The translations under genes and the position numbers were made by a program. 8,369 nt of DNA from an uncultured Chitinophagaceae bacterium (lineage in GTDB: Bacteria > Bacteroidota > Bacteroidia > Chitinophagales > Chitinophagaceae). A model generated the notes under the pieces. It worked only from the letters and a program-made list of their open reading frames with translations, was not told the DNA's origin and did not search any database. Position 1 is the stretch's first letter. Each line of letters starts with the position of its first letter. The stretch is from positions 1 to 8,369 of the forward strand of contig CAMPGT010000173.1 of the NCBI GenBank assembly GCA_946885665.1, given 5' to 3'. Below are positions 5,615-8,369 of the stretch, piece by piece.

Positions 5615-6559
5615 TCACGCGCTCCTGTAGCCCCGTAAAAAATCCTCCGTCAGCATTTTTTTCTTCCCTTCAAGCTGCAATTCTTTAACATATAGATATC
5701 CGTCGCCTCCGGCAAAGCGCAAGAACTTTTTGTTGTCGGTTTCAGGCGTTCCGGGGGGCATGGTGGGTTCATGCTGCAGCCTTTCTGAACGAAAGATTTT
5801 CAACATCTTACCTTCCCATTCTGTAAACGCGCCGGGAAAAGGTGACAGCCCTCTGACCAGGTCGTGGATATTTTTTACCGGTTGGGTCCAGTCTATCCTG
5901 CATGTTTCGGTGAATATTTTTGGGGCATGTGTGGTGTGCGTCATGTCCTGCGGCTTTTCCGTAATCGAGCCATTTAACAGTCCGTGAATGGTGAGGATCA
6001 ACAGTTCGGCTCCGGCAATTTTTAATTTGTCGTGCACCTCGCCGGCTGTATCATTCTCCTGTATCGGCATGCGCCTCTGTAACAGAATATTGCCCGTATC
6101 AATTTCATGCGTGAGCTTAAACGTGGTGACGCCCGTTTCCGATTCTCCATGAATGATGGCCCAGTTGATCGGGGCCGCACCGCGGTATTTCGGCAGCAGC
6201 GACGCATGTACGTTTATCGTTCCCATCGGCGGCATGTTCCACACTGCCTCCGGCAACATGCGGAACGCCACGACTACTTGAATCTGGGCGTTCAACGCTT
6301 TTAATTCGCTTAAGAATTCCGGGTTCTTCAGTTTTTCCGGTTGAAGGATGTTCAGTTCGTGCTCGAGTGCGTATTTTTTTACGGCGCTCATCGTTGGTTT
6401 CAGTCCGCGCCCCGCCGGCCTGTCGGGCGCGGTGATCACCGCCACAATATTATACCCCGCGTTTACCATTGCATCGAGCGATGCTACGGCAAACTCCGGC
6501 GTACCCATGAAAATTATCCGCGGCTCCCTTCCATTGTGATATTTCTCCTGATCATTCAT
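5615..6559 (-). CDS. fmt: Methionyl-tRNA formyltransferase
   Basis: Fmt transfers a formyl group from 10-formyl-tetrahydrofolate to initiator Met-tRNA in the cytoplasm, making fMet-tRNA for translation initiation. The 314 residues from the ATG ending at 6559 match the usual length (about 315). An in-frame TTG at 6575-6577 is less likely and would overlap the upstream small ORF. The Rossmann-like catalytic domain begins RIIFMGTPEFA (about 14-24). It carries APDRPAGRG and INVHASLLPKYRGAAP, with the catalytic Asn at about 116 and His at about 118, the SLLP folate loop at about 120-123, and the catalytic Asp at about 154 in HEIDTGNIL. The C-terminal tRNA-binding domain begins around residue 205 (IDWTQP, then LSPFPGAF) and ends with the typical EDFLRGYRSA tail. 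It is complete and intact. The usual partner def (peptide deformylase) is not adjacent. A promoter motif lies upstream of the small ORF, 10 bp before this gene. Confidence 0.96.
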   Translation of the reverse strand: MNDQEKYHNGREPRIIFMGTPEFAVASLDAMVNAGYNIVAVITAPDRPAGRGLKPTMSAVKKYALEHELNILQPEKLKNPEFLSELKALNAQIQVVVAFRMLPEAVWNMPPMGTINVHASLLPKYRGAAPINWAIIHGESETGVTTFKLTHEIDTGNILLQRRMPIQENDTAGEVHDKLKIAGAELLILTIHGLLNGSITEKPQDMTHTTHAPKIFTETCRIDWTQPVKNIHDLVRGLSPFPGAFTEWEGKMLKIFRSERLQHEPTMPPGTPETDNKKFLRFAGGDGYLYVKELQLEGKKKMLTEDFLRGYRSA

Positions 6560-6569
6560 TTTACAAACG

Positions 6570-6665
6570 TTATACAATATCTTTAATAAGTGAGCCCACT
6601 GACTCTTCCACGGCGGGAATGGTTTTTGAATAATCAGCCGGAAAGACGGTAAACTCGTTCTTCAT
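6570..6665 (-). CDS. Candidate 31-residue small ORF upstream of fmt
   Basis: A short open frame runs from ATG (6663-6665) to TAA (6570-6572), 10 bp before the fmt start and in a different frame. The product begins MKNEFTVFPADYSKTIP and ends AVEESVGSLIKDIV, with no signal peptide, membrane segment or cysteine. I recognise no family. In its favour are an ATG with an AAG second codon, a plausible promoter immediately upstream, tight spacing to fmt, and an ordinary amino-acid composition with an amphipathic-looking C-terminal half. Against it is that short frames arise by chance. The stretch could equally be the untranslated leader (about 105 nt) of the fmt transcript, or a leader peptide whose translation affects fmt. 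Confidence 0.35.
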   Translation of the reverse strand: MKNEFTVFPADYSKTIPAVEESVGSLIKDIV

Positions 6666-6671
6666 AATATA

Positions 6672-6701
6672 TTCAAAAGTAATAGAGATAGAAATAAGAG
6701 A
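6672..6701 (-). promoter_or_regulatory. Putative promoter for the small ORF and fmt (TTTC-N18-TACTTTTG)
   Basis: On the minus strand TACTTTTG (6672-6679) matches TAnnTTTG exactly. TTTC (6698-6701) lies 18 nt upstream and resembles the -33 TTTG box with one mismatch. The -7 box ends 6 nt before the small-ORF ATG, so a transcript would start at or next to that ATG and leave about 105 nt before fmt. The site lies in the 86-bp gap divergent with the FKBP gene. Confidence 0.5.
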
Positions 6702-6751
6702 AACCGTACTTTCACCACAATTCTTTGATTTTTTAACGACAAATACAGCGT

Positions 6752-7204
6752 ATGCAACAGGCGAAATCAGGAGATACTGTTAAAGTTCATTATAGTGGAA
6801 GGCTCAACGATGGAACGACATTCGATAGTTCGGAGGGCCGCGATCCGCTCGAATTCAAAGTGGGCAATGGTGATGTGATCAAGGGTTTTGATGAAGGCGT
6901 CACTGGCATGTCTGTTGGCGACAAAAAAACCGTTCATATCCCCGCCAACGAGGCCTACGGGCAAAAAGACGACAACCGCATCGTAGAATTTCCCCGCGAA
7001 AATTTTCCAGCCGACCTCGAACCTGAAGTCGGCATGCAGTTAAATATGACAAACGGCTCCGGGCAGGTCATTCCTGTGGTGATCATCGGCGTTGGTACCG
7101 AATCAGTAACACTCGATGCCAATCATCCGCTTGCAGGTGAGGACCTTATCTTCGATATCGAGCTCGTGGATATCGCAGGAGGATCACGCATTATCATGCC
7201 GTAA
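6752..7204 (+). CDS. SlyD-like FKBP-type peptidyl-prolyl cis-trans isomerase
   Basis: This 150-residue cytoplasmic protein (no signal peptide) of the SlyD-type FKBP group catalyses cis-trans isomerisation of X-Pro bonds and acts as a folding helper. The FKBP fold is split. Residues 1-71 contain GDTVKVHYSGRLNDGTTFDSS, PLEFKVGNGDVIKGFDEGVTGM and GDKKTVHIPANEAYG, and residues about 127-142 (LAGEDLIFDIELVDI) close the sheet. The insert between them (about 72-126) is the chaperone IF domain, which binds unfolded chains. The His/Cys-rich metal-binding tail of E. coli SlyD is absent: the protein ends about eight residues after the fold. ATG at 6752 gives the expected N-terminus. Its promoter is not obvious. 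The gene is divergent from the small-ORF/fmt unit and lies 63 bp before an exported protein of unknown function, with which it may be co-transcribed. Confidence 0.92.
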   Translation: MQQAKSGDTVKVHYSGRLNDGTTFDSSEGRDPLEFKVGNGDVIKGFDEGVTGMSVGDKKTVHIPANEAYGQKDDNRIVEFPRENFPADLEPEVGMQLNMTNGSGQVIPVVIIGVGTESVTLDANHPLAGEDLIFDIELVDIAGGSRIIMP

Positions 7205-7267
7205 CATTAAAAAAGGCGGATGGGCATGCAATAAACCGTGGGCTTCGCGTGTTTCCTAGGGAGCCCC

Positions 7268-7792
7268 ATGAAAACACAGATTTTTATTCTTTTTTTAATG
7301 TCGTTCCTGCCTGTTACCATCAGTGCGCAGGCTGATCATTCTGCTGCCCAACGGCGTGCGTTGGCATGTGCGGACAGTTTGGTGAATGCGTTCCACGGCA
7401 ATCATCCCGACGACTACATGGAAATGAGTTATCCCGGCGTAATCAGTTATTACGGCGGCGTAAACGGTTATCGCCAATACCTTGAAAGGGCCCGCGCGAT
7501 GAGCGAAGTCCCCGAGGAAAAAATGGAGATGCTGCAGTTGCTTAATAATGGCCGCGAGTGGCAGTGCGTGATTAAAAGAACGCATCGCCAGCAGTTCGAC
7601 GGAAAGGAAGCGCATGTCATTACCTACCTCGTTGGGCAATCCACCGACGGCGGTAATGACTGGAAGTTTTTTGACGTTGCACTTAATTCGGTGGCCAGCA
7701 TCGACTACATCATGCCCGATAAGTTTCCCGGCTTATCGGTACCACAACGGCAGGTGATATTTGAAAAGGACCAGGTGGCCACGAGCCGGTGA
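7268..7792 (+). CDS. Exported protein of unknown function
   Basis: I do not recognise the family. ATG at 7268 is chosen over the in-frame GTG at 7238 because it yields a clean signal peptide: MKTQ, then a hydrophobic run at about 5-17, then a likely cleavage after SAQ near residue 21, giving a periplasmic or secreted protein of about 153 residues. The mature part opens with a helix-like stretch (about 25-40, ALACADSLVNAFHG). A centre with YPGVISYYGGVNGYRQYLERA follows, then alternating beta-like segments (WQCVIKRTH, AHVITYLVGQS, WKFFDVALN), then SIDYIMPDKFPGLSVPQRQVIFEK near the end. Size and helix-then-sheet order suggest an NTF2/SnoaL-like fold, which is inference only. There is no lipobox and no T9SS tail. 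It follows the FKBP gene by 63 bp on the same strand. Its TGA directly abuts the stop codon of the next, convergent gene. Confidence 0.72.
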   Translation: MKTQIFILFLMSFLPVTISAQADHSAAQRRALACADSLVNAFHGNHPDDYMEMSYPGVISYYGGVNGYRQYLERARAMSEVPEEKMEMLQLLNNGREWQCVIKRTHRQQFDGKEAHVITYLVGQSTDGGNDWKFFDVALNSVASIDYIMPDKFPGLSVPQRQVIFEKDQVATSR

Positions 7793-7808
7793 TTATTTTA
7801 CTGCCGGC
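7785..7808. terminator. Weak stem-loop spanning two abutting stop codons
   Basis: GCCGG (7785-7789) pairs with CCGGC (7804-7808), extendable by a T-G wobble, around an A/T-rich loop that contains both stop codons of the convergent genes. The symmetry means it could form in either transcript, but neither side has a proper T-run after the stem, so a bidirectional terminator role is tentative. Confidence 0.25.
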
Positions 7809-8350
7809 CTTCTTCCATACAACCATCCCAGGAACAATCCTGCAAGTCCCCATCCCACAAGCGCGTCAACGAGGTGTGCAGAGGTGTCGAATGTTTGATA
7901 CCAGATGTGGTTGGTATAAGGGAAGTTGATGAAGCTGATCAATCCCACTAACAGTGCGGCGAAAAATACATTGCCGAAACGGGGGTTGCCGAATGCTGAA
8001 ATGATCCAGCAGAAGAATCCTGCCATAATGATGTCGACGATGAGTCCTCTCGCAATGTTCATACCCATGCTCATGTCCAGTTCTTTATGATACTGGATCA
8101 CTGCCCAGGGTTTTCCGATGGCGGCCGTCATTGCCTGTTCCATTACTTCCGATGAAGCATCGGGGGGAACGTTGGGCATAAAGTAGGCCGCGTCGTGATC
8201 GAAATGGCTGTTCAGAAATGTCATGATCTCATCCTGTTTGTCGGTGTATTGCTGTGCGGATCGGTGAAGGTCGAGAATGGTGTAGGAAAGCGTTTGCCAG
8301 ATGAATATGAGAATACCTCCGACAAGTGCGCCGATGATTAGCTTTTTCAT
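7793..8350 (-). CDS. Four-helix inner-membrane protein of unknown function
   Basis: The 185 residues start at a clear ATG ending at 8350. Four hydrophobic segments are visible: about 4-26, 101-120, 126-144 and 160-178. With Lys2-3 inside, the positive-inside rule fits. A loop of about 75 residues between helices 1 and 2 faces the periplasm, a short GNPRFGN turn is cytoplasmic, and the GRRPAVK tail is cytoplasmic. The large loop is polar and partly helical (residues about 28-95, with NSHFDHDAAYFMPNVPPDASSE). It carries no cysteine pair and no enzymatic motif that I recognise. Helix 1 (GGILIFIWQTLSYTILDLH) and the final VGWGLAGLFLGWLYGR are the most family-like stretches, but I cannot name the family. 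It is convergent with the exported protein, with no bases between the stops. Its promoter lies beyond or at the right edge of the window. Confidence 0.75.
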   Translation of the reverse strand: MKKLIIGALVGGILIFIWQTLSYTILDLHRSAQQYTDKQDEIMTFLNSHFDHDAAYFMPNVPPDASSEVMEQAMTAAIGKPWAVIQYHKELDMSMGMNIARGLIVDIIMAGFFCWIISAFGNPRFGNVFFAALLVGLISFINFPYTNHIWYQTFDTSAHLVDALVGWGLAGLFLGWLYGRRPAVK

Positions 8351-8358
8351 AATGCAAT
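8343..8358. repeat. 16-bp start-site sequence shared with 5539-5554, copy 2
   Basis: The 16 bases around the start codon of the membrane-protein gene (minus strand ATTGCATTATGAAAAA) are identical to those at the CBS-gene start. The two genes are otherwise unrelated. Only 11 bases of sequence beyond this copy are visible before the window ends. Confidence 0.5.
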
Positions 8359-8369
8359 CTGTTTTAGGT

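Noticed and set aside
6341..6586. Open frames antisense to fmt
   Set aside because: fmt is complete with all catalytic motifs; the opposite-strand frames are shadows.
7205..7267. GGGCT/AGCCC inverted repeat before the exported-protein gene as a riboswitch or terminator
   Set aside because: The stem is only 5 bp with a 17-nt loop and no T-run; not distinguishable from chance.

Overview
The window looks like chromosomal DNA of a member of the Bacteroidota, probably from the Chitinophagaceae or a near relative. Four things point there. A secreted protein carries a C-terminal type IX secretion sorting domain. Several start sites are preceded by the Bacteroidota -7 promoter motif TAnnTTTG. Start codons lack recognisable Shine-Dalgarno sequences. 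One intergenic gap holds the GC-rich cccccGCtgGCggggg-type palindromes that I associate from memory with this group. The family-level placement is inference. No RNA gene, CRISPR array, insertion sequence or phage gene is visible.

Layout. Bases 1-908 hold the 3' part of a peptide-type ABC transporter substrate-binding protein (+). Next is a 338-residue exported T9SS-sorted protein (1029-2045, +). It converges on msrA (2242-2901, -, probable lipoprotein), and the 196-bp gap between them is filled with palindromic repeats and ends in a terminator-like hairpin. msrA is divergent from a mutS2-like gene (3004-5106, +) whose product lacks the usual Smr domain. mutS2 converges, with 5 bp to spare, on a two-CBS-domain protein (5112-5546, -). 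Upstream of the CBS gene on the same strand are fmt (5615-6559, -) and a 31-codon candidate small ORF (6570-6665, -), making a possible smORF-fmt-CBS transcription unit. Divergent from that unit is a SlyD-like FKBP prolyl isomerase (6752-7204, +), followed by an exported protein of unknown function (7268-7792, +). The stop codon of the latter abuts that of a four-helix membrane protein of unknown function (7793-8350, -).

How the genes relate. Most are housekeeping or envelope functions: translation initiation (Fmt), protein folding (FKBP), repair of oxidised protein (MsrA), nucleic-acid or ribosome maintenance (MutS2-like), peptide uptake, and surface export. They do not form one recognisable pathway, and I found no convincing new defence or mobile system. 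The points most worth a second look are the palindromic repeat cluster, the small ORF with its own promoter in front of fmt, the Smr-less MutS2, two promoter motifs only 6-7 nt from a start codon (possible leaderless mRNAs), and a 19-bp inverted repeat upstream of the CBS gene.
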